Both the position numbers and the translations under genes were made by a program. Positions 10,297-21,369 of a DNA stretch of 64,000 nt are shown in pieces. The stretch is from Rhipicephalus microplus (taxonomy: Eukaryota; Arthropoda; Arachnida; Ixodida; Ixodidae): assembly GCF_043290135.1 (NCBI RefSeq), contig NC_134700.1, positions 244,178,088 through 244,242,087 of the forward strand, in the 5' to 3' direction. Position 1 is the first letter of the stretch; every line of letters begins with the position of its first letter. The notes under the pieces were generated by a model. It worked only from the letters and a program-made list of their open reading frames with translations. It was not told the DNA's origin and ran no database searches.

Positions 10297-12377
10297 TTAA
10301 TTCGTTGAGTGGAAAGGCGTGGGTATCGGAATCTCGGCTTGCGACGCCGATGTAGGAGTGAGGGTGAGGGCGCTGGGTGTCAATGCGGGGGTAGCGAGGA
10401 TTTCGGATGCATGTGATTCCAATCCTAGTCTATGGTAACTTTGATCTGTCGTGGCGTGCGAGCTACGAGTGACGCTCTTCCTGCGTATGTTTTCGCCTGT
10501 TTCAGCAATTTGCGCCTCGAAGCGTGTCTCGAGAGAGTCGAGGCGTTCTCCGAACTGCGTGAATACAGCACTGAATTGTTGCGATAGCTGCTGCGCGAGC
10601 GTTGAGAACATTTCGCGTAACTCTTCGCATGTGACTGTGGTGCCCGACGCAGCAGGAATTGATAGCGCCGTTTTAGGGGTGTTCTGTCTCTTGGGGGAGG
10701 TTGGGGGTTTTTTTTCGGGGGAGTCGGGTGGCGATCCAAGACGCGCCATTAGGGCATGAAGTTGAGAACTGTCCTTTGCTTGACGTGCCTTGACGGCCGC
10801 CAGCTCCTGTTTGAGTTTTATGTTTTCCGCGAGAAGGTGTTCGTATGCGGTGGACAGGGTATTGAGTGGAGCGATGGGAGAATCTACATTTGCTGACCAG
10901 CTCACCTTATTGTCGGCACCAGCTGATGGAGTGGGATTGGGCTTCTCATTATGCTTGCTGGAGGCGTGCTGGGACTGTTGACAGGTGGGTTGCTGCTGCT
11001 GCTGCTGCCCCTTGGTCATCTGGTTCTTCGGATGCTGTTGCTGCTGTGGCTGCTGCTGTTGGCCAGGTTCTACAGAAGGGAGGGGCGGGAAGGACTGTGA
11101 CCTTGAGCGTGAACGGGAGTGGCTGCATGAGGTCTCGTTTTCCTTGCTGAACCACCTACGTTTGGGAGTGGGTGGGTTACGATGGGGGTTGCGGCCCCTG
11201 GCTGGTGCTGCTGGTTGAGGAGGTGGCCGTGGGCGCGGGGCCTTCAGTCTCTGAGTGCACTCTTTCGCGCCCGTTAAGTGGGCATCTCCACACAAGTGAC
11301 ATTTGGGAGCACAGGGGTGACCGTCAACAGGGTGGAGGATACCACACTGCCGACACACGGGAGTGTTTGGCGTGGGGCATACGTCTGGGCGGTGCCCCGG
11401 TTGTAAGCAGACTTGGCAGGCTTGTCGCGTCGGCTTTTACGGATGGCAGGCCACCTCCCCACCGTAATACAGTACATATCGGGGCAGAAGGGGGCCTTCA
11501 AAAGTGATCACGGCAGATTTGGTAGCACCAAGCATTCGTGCACTGTGCACTGTCACTCCCTGCACTGGCACGCGGAGGTTGCACTGTGCACTGGCACGCG
11601 GAGGTTGGCGGTGAGTTCTTCCGGAGTTGTGCCAGGGTCTATCCCATGAATAACTCCCCGCAAGGTGCCCTCAGGGGCCGCCACATAGGTATTGAATTCG
11701 TAGGTCTTCCTCTCAAGCGTGAGGGTTGTGATCCGACGAAGAATTTCGGCCGTCTCAACATGTGGCGTGCTGACAATGATGATGTTCGACCCGGGGCGAG
11801 TACGTATAATGAAATGATCACCAGTACAATGTTGTCGTGAATTGCCCGCCAGTGCTACGGCTCGGGAGATTTGATGCGTAGTGAAGTTCCGAATGGCCAG
11901 GCCCTTTTTCGGGCGCATGATGATCTTTATGTCCGTGCGTGGAAGCGGCGGCAGCTTCCGTCGTAGCTGGCGCGGCTTCGTTACGGGTGGTGGTGTTCGC
12001 GCCGGTGCGACGCCGGCCGCGTCTGCCTGCGCAGCAGGAGCGCTCGCCACTGCAGCTGCCCCGGCGTTGACGTGGCTGGGCGGAGTGCTTGCAGGACCGG
12101 CCGGCTGCATCAATTCCGCTCGAGCTTTGTCAAATTTTTTCTGGCGTTGACGCTGGCGACGGGAAATCGCCAGTTTCCAGTTGGCGTCGGTGTCGCTCGC
12201 CGGTCCCAGCGATGCAGACGATGTAGGATGGTGCACGGCAACTTCATCTTCGCTTGCCGAGGTGAGCTCGTCGAGGTCGAGAGATTCCGTGTTAACATGG
12301 GTGTCGTTGGGGCTGAATGCAGGTTGAACGCATCCGGTAGTAGTCACGTCAGCAGTTGGCGTAGTGCTAGCGGCCAT
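10297..12377 (-). pseudogene. LINE ORF1 (zinc-knuckle RNA-binding protein), two lesions
   Basis: The frame starts at ATG 12377 and runs to 11553 (274 codons, Ala/Pro-rich, with a basic stretch RRQRQRQKK). It resumes in the shifted frame from about 11560 to the TAA at 10297-10299. The two halves are out of phase because of a 26-base insertion at 11581-11606 that repeats adjacent sequence. A separate in-frame TAA lies at 11437-11439 just before the zinc fingers. The C-terminal part has gag-like CCHC fingers (CQVC...H...C, then CRQC and CHLC...H...C), a Ser/Arg-Gln-rich linker, a helical segment and a PTSPKR-rich tail. ORF1 proteins of such elements bind element RNA. Without the insertion the phase would match; the stop would remain. 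Confidence 0.85.
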
Positions 12378-12673
12378 ATTGTTGTGAAAGGGGTCCCGCC
12401 GTTAGGCCTAGTCACTCGTACTGGTACAGGCGAGCTGGGTCGACGCTTAGGCCTAGCGGCCCAGCGCTCACATGGGTTCTTCTGAAGGCGATAGAGCAAA
12501 ATGGAGATGCTCTACAGCCTCGGGAAGGGTGTGCGGTTCCCAGGACAGTCAAAACTTGATGATCCGACACAGTGCCGGCGACGATATCGAAGTAATCCGG
12601 TCAACGAGAGCACACGTTCGGCGGAGCGCATGCGACGCGCGTCCGCTCGTTCCGGCGTCCAAGCGCGTCTCCC

Positions 12674-13058
12674 CATGATGTGCTCAGGGCCGTTTTGCTA
12701 GCCCCACATATGCCAAATTTGGTGTTTCGTGACTTGAATGGATGACAAAATATATGACTTGTGAAAACGTGATAATCCGACACGCGTGTCATGAAAGAAC
12801 ATGACGACAAACTACGCTCATAGCGTGCTCGCGGCCGTTTCGCTGGTTCCACATATATTAAATTTGGTATCACGTGACGTCAATATATGACGAAGGTAAA
12901 CGACACATCCGAACATAATAATCATGAAACGGAAGTCAAGTACGACATCATTTACTTCCACCTCGTAATGTTGTGCTGATTTTAAAGTGACATATGGACA
13001 TTTCTCATTCATGCTTCGCATATAATCCATTCACACTGTACGGGGGATCTGCCAATTT
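12674..13058 (+). repeat. Right part of family A copy 1, after the LINE
   Basis: Two diverged 146-bp-type units continue from the LINE target duplication, with GCTCAGGGCCG and GCTCGCGGCCG words at about 12683 and 12828. They align with 63047-63438 of copy 2 and end at the phrase CACTGTACG...ATCTG(C/G)CAATTTT. Confidence 0.75.
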
Positions 13059-13760
13059 TAGGGGCGAAGCTCCTTATCGCGGCACCCGTTCGTTTCTCGT
13101 AGTCTTAGTAGTAGTCGTAGTGTGTAACCAGTCTTACATTTTGACCTCCAAGGTGGTGCCGGTGAGATATTTCTTCAGTGTGCTGTTGAACAATGAAAAA
13201 TTCACAGCGTGCGCGTTAACTAAAAGCCGTATTCTCCTGTCTCTCATTCCCCCTTAGCAGCCATTGGCTTGTACATTGAGCACTAGCTGACAAGAAAGGG
13301 TTGCTACGTTATACTCGCTGGGCATAACCTCCTTGGTTTTAGAAAGGTTTAGCGAGCGTTGGACCACAGTGCCATTAATACAGTGAACTAGTGTATACCA
13401 TGAACTCGAGGTGGTTAAAGGTGGGAAGTAGACACGAAGCGCAGGCCGTAAGAAACTGTGCGTGTGCCACCTCTCGTTTAGTCCTTGGAATGTGCGCTGG
13501 ATGGCGGTGCTTCTGTATGGGGAATATATGATGAAAAGATGCGAGATGGTGGGACTTGGAGTGATGAATAGATGGACGAACGGACACACAGACAGATGCA
13601 TGGATGGACGCATGAACGGACGCAGGGGCGGATGCATGAACGAATGCAGGGACGGGCGCACGAACAGACGCATGGACGGTCACACAGACGGACGCATGGA
13701 CGGACGAATGCTCCGCCCCACTCTCCATCATTCACTCCGTGGATATGCTGCCACTTTTTT
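13059..13760 (+). mobile_element. Family C element, copy 1
   Basis: The element begins with TTTAGGGGCGAAGCTCC, a 5-bp hairpin (GGGGC/GCTCC, with one G-T pair), and contains the phrase CCTCCAAGGTGGTGCCGG. It carries a degenerate GGAC/GAAC tetranucleotide tract at about 13570-13705 and ends near the CCATCATTCACTCCGTGGAT word at 13726-13745. A second plus-strand copy lies at 59413-60430, with inverted copies at 55484-55845 and 55846-56040. Open frames across the tetranucleotide tract on both strands are low complexity and not genes. No transposase is visible, so the class is unknown. Confidence 0.7.
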
Positions 13761-16696
13761 ACAGCGAAAGCTGGTAGAAGATCGCAGCAGCAGCAATTTT
13801 CTGCGCTGTAGTTCTCCGCCACCACCGGTGTCCGTAAACGTCAAATATCTTTCTAGATTCTATGATCGCCAACCAAGGCATGGTGTGCTATTCCAAAGTA
13901 GAAGCATAAAAAGCCTTGAATCTGCTGCTATAATACATATCGGCTACGCACGGGGTTTGATGCTGTTTGTGTGTGTTGGCGTGTTCTCGTTTACGATCTG
14001 TTCATTCTTATAGGTTAAATGCTGTGGTGCGTACATATCACGGTAACTGCATGAAGTAATTAGCAGCCATTAATGAAAGTATGAAAACAAGGCCACTTCG
14101 TATTTTATACCATATATACACTTTCGTACCGGAATCATCTACATTCGGCAATGCACACGCCTATGTAAGCAAAACAGGCATGTATGCCTGATTGGCAAAA
14201 TCGTTGTATGCTTGAGGTAATACTATTACTGGGTTTTTAGCGCAGGTACTGGAATTTCAGTTATAAACTAATCTATTGGGTCAGCATTATTCACTTACTA
14301 AGTAGGTAGCAGATTTTGCTAACCTGTATTTTCCCCCCGCGGTCACTTACTGCGAGATTAGTGCTTTTTGTGACAAGTGAATGGTTAGTGTTTAGTTAAT
14401 GAATATTCCAGCCTTTTTTTTCCTTGGAGGCATCATGTCACAAGCTCATAAACCGGTCTTAGCCATTATATATCACAAATTTACCAACACGTACTAATTT
14501 CATTCTAGCTCATCTTCTCATGACGACGGAAACCTCGGCGACTATAGCGTATAGCAGAGAAGTGTAGTATATCTGGATGAAATCTCCAATGCTTTACTAT
14601 TTGCTTTGCTAATCTTGGGCCCTTACCGCCTTCTCTTTCTTGTTTGAGTGAAAAACACTTGGTGGACAAAGATCTCTGCACGTTCGTTTTCATTGAAAGG
14701 CCTGATTATATTTCAATATTACCATTTTGGACAGATCCTAATTACTTGGCATGTTATTGGGACGTGTAATTTGATGGTAAGGCTTAATAAAACTACGCTG
14801 CCCCGGTGAACACATAAATGAGGTGTTCTTTGCCGACTGCAGCTGACAGCAATTTTGAGCGATTTTCACATAACGCACTTTTCACGCTAAACAGGAAATG
14901 AAAAGGATGTGATATATATCTCTGTCACGGTGCGACGCTATTACTTTATAGTTCGCTTTCTTTTTCAATGGCATAGTTTTTTGCAGTGGTAGAATCATAT
15001 GTTGAATTGGCATTTGATTAGTTATTTTAAAGCTGCCAAACACATATCGAGAGTTGGCTGGTCGTCATCACAAGGGAAAAAAAAAAAGAGCATACGTCCT
15101 CAGGACAGAGGACAAAGGCACACGGTGTAGACCAGCAAACGAAGCTCTGTGGTTCTGACAGCGCGGTAACAATAAACAGCAAAAGGACTAAGAAAAGGAA
15201 CAAAGCCTGAGATGTACACAATCTTAGCAGAAATCAAGTTGTAACCATGATTACGGAGCCCTCGATAAATATCGTAGCTTTTTACCTATACGGAATTTCA
15301 CAGGAAACTCACGCAGTTCTCTTTTAACGTGTTAGCGTTACAGAGCTAGTTTCGCAGAAAATCTGATGTCGGCGTGGGATTCGATAGTTGTGAGCGAAAT
15401 GTCATCACTATTCAAACTTTTCGAGTAGCATCGTAAAATAAAAAAGTATCCACTATAGAGACACTACATTGTAATCACATTAAACTTTTAAAGGCGAAGC
15501 TTAAGTGAAGTCCCCCAATTTTTGGGGTCGTGATCTTGTGGTCCTCTGGGATATCTCACGTGCTAATGTCACCGCACCTGCGCAAAATATTCGCACTACT
15601 GAACTCAGTCAAGTATTCACAATCTCAGCAGTGGATACCTGTATGACCTTCAATTCAAGCAGTCGCGTCGTACTTGTGCTCCAACAGTCTTTTATTGAGG
15701 CATCTGCCGGTTTGACGTACTTGTGCACCCAGATCAGCAAAACTTGTGGAGCTCACTCAAACTCACTCATAGAATATATTTTGCGTTTAGGGCTAAATAG
15801 AGGTCATGTTAGCCAACAGTTTCCAGAACCGGACTCCCTCGTACTATCGGCTCAAACAGAGTCCGAGTGAGTCCAAGTGAGTCGAATTCTCGGGCCCGTT
15901 TTCAGTTAACAGACAATACTACCAGAGAACGGCAAGCATTGGTGCAACCATCATTAGGCGAAGAGGAGCACAGCCATGTCAGGTGTTGCTAAGCAACATG
16001 CAGTGACGTCATGATAATATAGTTGCTGTTTTTGCGAACTCCTCAGGGCCGAACTTGCAGCTCAAACAGCTTCCTCGCTAAAAGAAGCTAAGAACAGAAG
16101 CTAGTTAGAACAAAAACACAAAAAAGTTCACCGGGACGAACTGGACTGAGCTAGCGCAAGACAAAGCAAATTAGAGAGGGCTGAGAGATAAAACGAGTGC
16201 AGGTAAGCTGTGAGAGACGATGACTAAGTATGTGTGTTTTGCATACGCAAATCTAGCGAATGATGCTCGCGTTATACAGCGGGTGTTTACAGCTGGCACC
16301 CTCTCGTTAAGCAACTTTATCACTTCCCCCGTTGTAAAACATGAAGAGCATACGAGGCAACCGATTGAAGAGTCAATAAAAAGCGGATATTATGGGTGCC
16401 GCTCAAGACCTGAAGTACGGGGGCGTTCGTGTCGCTCCGTGCAGGCGTCTGCCGTAAAGCTTTCGGAGTTGCTGAGAGTGGGGTATTTAAAGAGAAGGCG
16501 AACGTCAACAAACGAAACGTTTTCCAGCAGGCGTTTTCTATAAAGGAGCACTGACACGAGCTTTGGAAGATTTCATGGAATTTATGTAAGCAGCAATGCT
16601 GGCGTCGAAAATCGTAAAAAAAGGGAATGGTGGTGCATCGGAGGGCATTAGATACATCTTTATTACCCCTACCCACAAAGGACAGTTTCAGTTTCA
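13761..16696. other. Unassigned intergenic sequence with one dispersed-repeat fragment
   Basis: Mostly AT-rich with no supported gene. At 15328-15400 a segment with GTTAGCGTTACAGAGCT and TTTCGCAGAAAATCTGATG words resembles 36100-36160, so a dispersed family is represented here. The open frame at 15505-15870 (121 codons) has no recognisable domain and includes direct GTGAGTCC-type repeats near its end. Confidence 0.4.
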
Positions 16697-16870
16697 ATAA
16701 GAGCAATGGGAGACTTTGCTCGCCAGCGAGGATTTGGGGGTGCAACTAGCGCTCCTCGACCAGGCGCAGCGGGCCGCTAAAGCCAGTGGAGCCCTGCAAT
16801 AGGGGCCCCACCCACATGCTCGCCGTATCTACTTTTTCCTTGTTTTTTTTTTTTCAAATAAACGTTTTTA
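16697..16870 (+). mobile_element. 5'-truncated LINE, ORF2 C-terminus and 3' UTR
   Basis: In the plus frame ending at TAG 16800-16802, the residues WETLLASEDLGVQLALLDQ, then AQRAAKASGALQ, match the extreme C-terminus of the intact ORF2 at 6695 (WEELLASENLEDQLSLINR, then ARRAAAASGALD). A short 3' UTR and a T-rich/AAATAAA end follow. It is therefore a different copy of the same LINE family, truncated to about 170 bp on the opposite strand. Confidence 0.8.
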
Positions 16871-16989
16871 TATATATGTTCAGTTTCAATATCGTGTATG
16901 TGGGGGGGGGGGGGATAGTCGAAACGTCGTGAATGAAATAGGCAGCGCAGTTCAAATAGCAAAATAAAAACAAATAAAAGGCAAAAATA

Positions 16990-17110
16990 GAGAAAGAGCT
17001 TAAGACGTTGAGCAATAGAAAGAGGAGGGAGCGACAAAATGGAGAAAGGCAGGGAGGTTAACCAGATATACATCCGTTTGGCTACCCCACACTGGGGACT
17101 AGACAAGTGG
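16990..17110 (-). repeat. Possible LINE 3' fragment
   Basis: The stretch GGCAGGGAGGTTAACCAGA followed by GGCTACCCCACACTGGGGA resembles a recurrent tick retroelement 3' region as I remember it, read on the minus strand. A weaker match (GACAGGGAGGTTAAG) occurs near 43355. There is no coding evidence. Confidence 0.3.
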
Positions 17111-17287
17111 ACAAGAAAAATGAGAAAGAGGGTAGAGAAGAAAAGAGAAAAGGAGAAACAGACAGCTGAAAAGGAAACTGATGAGGACGAATATAGGGTA
17201 AAGCGGAGGATAGAGGCGACTACACGGCATAGCCACGTTTATTTCATGGTAGGAAGGGATAAGAACGTGAAGCGAGGGTGAGAATGA

Positions 17288-17515
17288 AATAACCCGCCAT
17301 GGTGGTGTGATGGTTATGGTTCCTGACTGCTGATCCGTATGTTGCGGGATCAAATCCCAGCCGCGGCGGCTGCCTTTTCGATGGAGACGAAAGTGCTCGA
17401 TGCCAGTGTACGTATATTTAGGTGCCCATTAGGTCGTCTAATTCACTGGAGCCCCCCTACTACGGCGTCTCTTAGTGGTTTTAGGACGTCAAACTAGATT
17501 GATTATCATTATGCA
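17288..17515 (+). mobile_element. Diverged tRNA-derived SINE (Ruka-like)
   Basis: It has a tRNA-like head with box A/B remnants (GGTGTGATGGTTATGG and GCGGGATCAAATCCC), the body words GCCGCGGCGGCTGC, TTTCGATGGAGACG and CTACTACGGCGTCTCT, and an end related to ATTGATTATCATTATG. The body is more diverged than in other copies and lacks the ATCAATCAATC tail. Confidence 0.75.
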
Positions 17516-18722
17516 GATGAAGTAAAAGAGGAGGGCTAGGCTACCGGCTTTGCTTTTTTAGACTCTTCGCACCAGTGGTACGTAGCTGTCATATTTTTTT
17601 ACCAATTCCTACTAATTATATTTCCCCAATTTTTATGTATGACATACGCCACTCTATCATATATGTGTACTGTTCAATATTGTTTTGTTTTCATTTGAGT
17701 CATGATTTACAGAAAACTGGCAACAGCATTTGACAGGGTGGTCCGGAGACATAACAAAAAGTTTCATTCTGGACTCGGGTCACACAAAAAACGGTGACAG
17801 TCTGTTCAGTCGGATCTGCTTTCCTTGCGCACGGCATCTGCACGGCCTTAGTGTAAATCGGTCATATTACTTTATTATAAAACAAGATATAAAAAAGGTG
17901 TACGGATTTGTTCCATCGCGGGCAGATCACGGAGCTGTTCCGTGAGCAAAGCAAAAAAGAAGACAGGAGAACGCTGTGGAAAGAGTGAAAGATAAAGTGA
18001 ATGCGCTTGGACGCGCCCAACCTTTCTCTGACCGGCTACGCTTGTTGGGTGGATTTGGTGCGGATCAGATTGACCGTCCTCTCCGTGCGCGCGGTTCCCT
18101 CTTTCGGGAGTCGTCGTCCGTCGAGCCGAAATCCCGGAGTGACAGCGGGATTCGAGCATTTGCGCAAAACCACCGAGCGCAACCCAATTCGCTGTCGCAA
18201 TAGTGACGTGCGAGAGACGCCGCGCCATTCTTCTTTCCGGCTCAGACAGCTTGACGGCTGCGCTTGCGTCGAAGGAGAAGCGAAAAAAAAAAGGCGAGAG
18301 AGCAGCAGTCCGACCGAGAAAACGTGTTTCACGTTGTTGCCTTATGGCGCTGGCCTCGACGAAGCGCGAGTGAAAGCCGACTTTTACCCGCTATGCCTCA
18401 ATTCTTGTTGCGCTCCTGTCTCTCCCTTGAGGGCAGCTCGGTAGCAGGACTCCGCGAAATTCGACATATCCCCGCGTGACGTGTATCACCTGCCGAGCCA
18501 CCGTTGCGAGAGCGACTTTCCACTCGTTACCGTGGAGACTTTGGCGTATAGCTCCGCTTAATGTTTACCAATTTTCGCTGACCCGCGTTTCAATGTCTAT
18601 TTATAACAGCCCATGTGGCAGTAAGGTCAATCAGACTGATTGATATGTGGGATTTAACGACCAAAAACTACCTTATGGTTATGAGAGACGCGTGTCAGAT
18701 CAGTCAGAGCCATGTCAGCGTT
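17516..18722. other. CpG-rich tract and SINE remnant; no supported gene
   Basis: About 17960-18480 is GC- and CpG-rich compared with its surroundings and opens frames on both strands (18001-18444 plus; 18036-18332 minus) without recognisable domains. At 18628-18690 a minus-strand SINE tail fragment is readable (TTGATATGTGGGATTTAACG). The tract could be a promoter or 5' exon of a gene, but no splice structure can be defended. Confidence 0.35.
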
Positions 18723-18729
18723 TATCTAC

Positions 18730-18799
<70 letters not shown>

Positions 18800-18811
18800 G
18801 TCTGTCTGTCC
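18723..18811 (+). repeat. (TCTA)n/(TCTG)n microsatellite
   Basis: About 18 TCTA units grade into TCTG units at the right end. Unlike the family A arrays, there is no CGAAG motif 40 bases upstream; a SINE remnant lies there instead. Confidence 0.9.
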
Positions 18812-21321
18812 TGCGGGTCCTAACAGGTAATACACGTACAGGATCTATCGCGCGTAGGGGCAAAGTTAGGACCCTCTCAATTTCGTGTTGGATCGTTTTA
18901 CGGGTGTTTTCATTGTGAAGTATGTTTCACACTAAGAGGAAAACTCGTAGTGCGTGGCACCGCGATGCGGCCATGATGCGGCCAGCGCGGCAATCGGCTC
19001 GCACGTGCTCAGACGCTTGACAGGAGTAGGGCTGAACGGTTAAGCAAGCACCGCCGCGTCGCCGACTACGGCGGCGCTTGCTTGCTGCATTGTGGGGCAG
19101 TGGGCGAATTTCATTGTTATGCTAAGCACTGGGTCGACGTCGCTCATCGCGTCACGGTGTGCCTCACTGCCGCTTGAAATTGGCGCCATTGTCGCTGCCA
19201 CTCTGGACATGCATGACGAGAAACCAAGTGAAGGAGGAAGCTTCACGCTTGTATTTCGGCGCCGGCGAGCGAATGCTGCCTCACGCAATGAAATACCATC
19301 GATAAGAAGCACGCTCAGGTCGTTATCTGGAACTTCAGTATTCCTGAACTCATTCACGTTGGTTTTATTCTTACCGTCGCAGACGATGCTATTAAACAGC
19401 ACGCGCCTCAAGTGTCTGCGCATGCGCTAGGTGCTGCCGGCACGCGACGGCGGCGCTGGATGCATCGTGACGCCATGCGCTGAGACATTTCCCCTAAGTG
19501 TGAAGCAGAGGGTACATTAAGTTATAATAGTATTCTGGAGCTTGCTTCGAACTCTCGTGTAAAGCATTACCTTGCCCACTGTAAATTAGGTATACGGTCT
19601 TATTTTTACTTATTCCTGAAATATCATCATAAAGACCCCATGGACTACCCAGGGAGCATTTCGGTCCCAGCACCTGCAGAAAACTATGCATCGCTGTGCA
19701 ATATAGATCTCGCAGGTGCAGAACAGTCCTTAAATCAATCGAGCTCCCGCATTTGCTACGTATGTAGCTGTGTATGAGCGAAGCAAGGTCACTAAACGTG
19801 TGACGAGCCAGAGCGACAAGATAATAAAGCTTATGGTACGCCTTGACATTTTCGTTCACGGCATGGCGCATCGTTGGTTTTTGTCGACAGTCACTTGAGA
19901 GGCCGACACGCGATCACTGGAGAGGTATACGAAAAAGCAGTGCGAGGGTTCACTATACTACAACTATCAAAACGAACCATGGTGATCTGATGAAACCTTT
20001 CTTTTCCACCATGCTAGTGTTGTTTCATGTTTTTTTTGTTGATGTTATTTGTTTTTACGTCAAAAGCATACTATTCACAGCTCATAGTATACTATATTTG
20101 AAAACGAAGAACTATATATGAACATAGAGTACAGCGAAAGGGTGTTGCTTTCCTTCACCGGAGCTCACTGGGTCGCAATAAGTGTAAGCGCACATACCAA
20201 CCAACGTAACCCCGACGGCACCCTTACCTAATACGGCGGGAGGAAATGGTGGACCATTGAAGGGGCTTACAGTGACTCCTTTGATATGCGTTCATGATCA
20301 CTAAGAAACAGATACACACATACCAACTGTTCCTTTCTTCGCATGATTGGATTGCACCGACTCTGAAACGGCTCAGTGGCAGGCGTCACGGAGCTCTCCC
20401 TTAGATTGTGGACTTCTTCCCGTTTCGCATGTACTAATGCAGGTTCAAAACGTGAGCCCGCAACCACCCTTCGGTACGCGTGGGCCACTTTCCATGTATT
20501 TCGGGAAGCCAAGCCGTGTAGCCGTGTAGTCGAAAAAGCGTTTTTTGATTTTCCTTTTCGCCACTACTAACTTCATGTTTTCGTTTTTACTCAGCTTTGT
20601 AATCTTCCTTCTCCTCCTACCTTTCGTCTATGGTCGTTTCAAAATCTCCTTTGAGCGTGATACGACGCAGGCAAACATTTTAACACATCGCTGTGCGGTT
20701 CCTTTTTTGTTTGGGATTCAATTTTCTTTAGATCGGGAGTTGCCACTGTAGGCTATTTTATCTTCGTTCCGAATGGGTGAACCTGCACGCACACGTTCAT
20801 GCCAAAGTATGACGTCATGCGCAGAATTCGCCGTACGCAGGAAGATTATGCACGCTCGCGGTTGGAGGTGCATGAGCTGAGTGCGCTTCTGCCTGAGCTT
20901 TCTTCACTGGTCTTGCTTTAGTCTACAATACCAGGAGCACACGTGCCATGGGGAACACAGCTGTTTATCTTGTCTAATGCAGGAGAGTGCCAGTGCAGTG
21001 TGGGGAAGGTGAGCACTCGACATCCTGCGTGAACGCGGTACCGCTAGCAGTCGAGTATTTAGAAATCACTAGATATAGGAGCGTGTCATGCCGCGTGTCA
21101 CTTAAATTATACTGGGGCTGCCTGGAAGTTAAGGCTCAAATAGGCTGCGAGGTGTACTTGGGTGGTGGTGGGGAGGCTTACTTTCGGGCTTGTAAGCATA
21201 AACTACCTCAATTCATTGCCTAATGGCATCAGCCTTGTGCTTCTGTAAAGCGTGGTTTGCTGCAGTCCAAGTGATACGAAGGAGAAGCAAAATGTTGCTT
21301 GACTGGAACGCTAGATCTGGC
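18812..21321. other. Unassigned sequence
   Basis: No gene is supported. A strong GC-rich hairpin lies at 19042-19083. The minus frame 19040-19423 (127 codons) and the overlapping plus frame 19092-19430 have no recognisable domain. An AT-rich stretch follows to 21320. Confidence 0.35.
19042..19083. repeat. 15-bp hairpin with one mismatch
   Basis: Arms 19042-19056 and 19069-19083 pair over 15 positions with one mismatched (wobble-type) position around a 12-base loop. The core is GC-rich (CCGCCG/CGGCGG). Confidence 0.65.
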
Positions 21322-21369
21322 GTGAGTGAGTGAGTGAGTGAGTGAGTGAGTGAGTGAGTGAGTGAGTGA
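21322..21369 (+). repeat. (GTGA)n microsatellite
   Basis: Twelve near-perfect GTGA units lie just beyond the 3' side of the decayed minus-strand LINE. Confidence 0.9.

Larger units (their letters stand above)
6599..12673 (-). mobile_element. Near-full-length LINE (I-clade-like, with RNase H)
   Basis: This 6.1-kb non-LTR retrotransposon is bounded by a 15-bp target duplication, CATGATG(C/T)GCTCAGG, at 6584-6598 and 12674-12688. On the minus strand it has a roughly 300-bp 5' UTR, ORF1 (12377-10297), ORF2 (10294-6695) and a roughly 95-bp 3' UTR. It ends in a (TAAA)n tail (about 6610-6631) plus some 16 extra bases before the duplication. Domain order EN-RT-RNase H fits I-clade-like elements. The matching locus at about 63050 lacks the insertion, so the empty site is visible in the same window. 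ORF2 is intact and ORF1 carries two lesions. The single mismatch between the two copies of the duplication suggests a young insertion. Confidence 0.9.
5147..13058 (+). mobile_element. Family A dispersed element, copy 1 (interrupted by a LINE)
   Basis: Without the LINE at 6599-12673 this is about 1.8 kb. In order it contains a short end with TTCGAAGCATTT, a (TCTA)n array at 5195-5270, about 150 bp of unique sequence, tandem 146-bp units (about 5430-6165), a GC-rich module (6165-6598) and two more diverged units (12689-13058). The same order and sequence recur at 61483-63438, which defines both ends by where similarity stops. No coding capacity is seen. The layout (terminal hairpin-prone motif, microsatellite, tandem core) resembles DINE/pearl/Helentron-type non-autonomous elements; that class is inferred from structure only. 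The family C copy starts directly at its right edge. Confidence 0.7.

Noticed and set aside
7298..10355. Several 60-207-codon frames opposite the LINE ORF2
   Set aside because: They are shadows of the intact minus-strand ORF2 with no domains of their own.
13462..14013. 183-codon frame with MDGRMNGR-type repeats
   Set aside because: It translates the degenerate GGAC/GAAC tract of family C, and the opposite strand is open as well.
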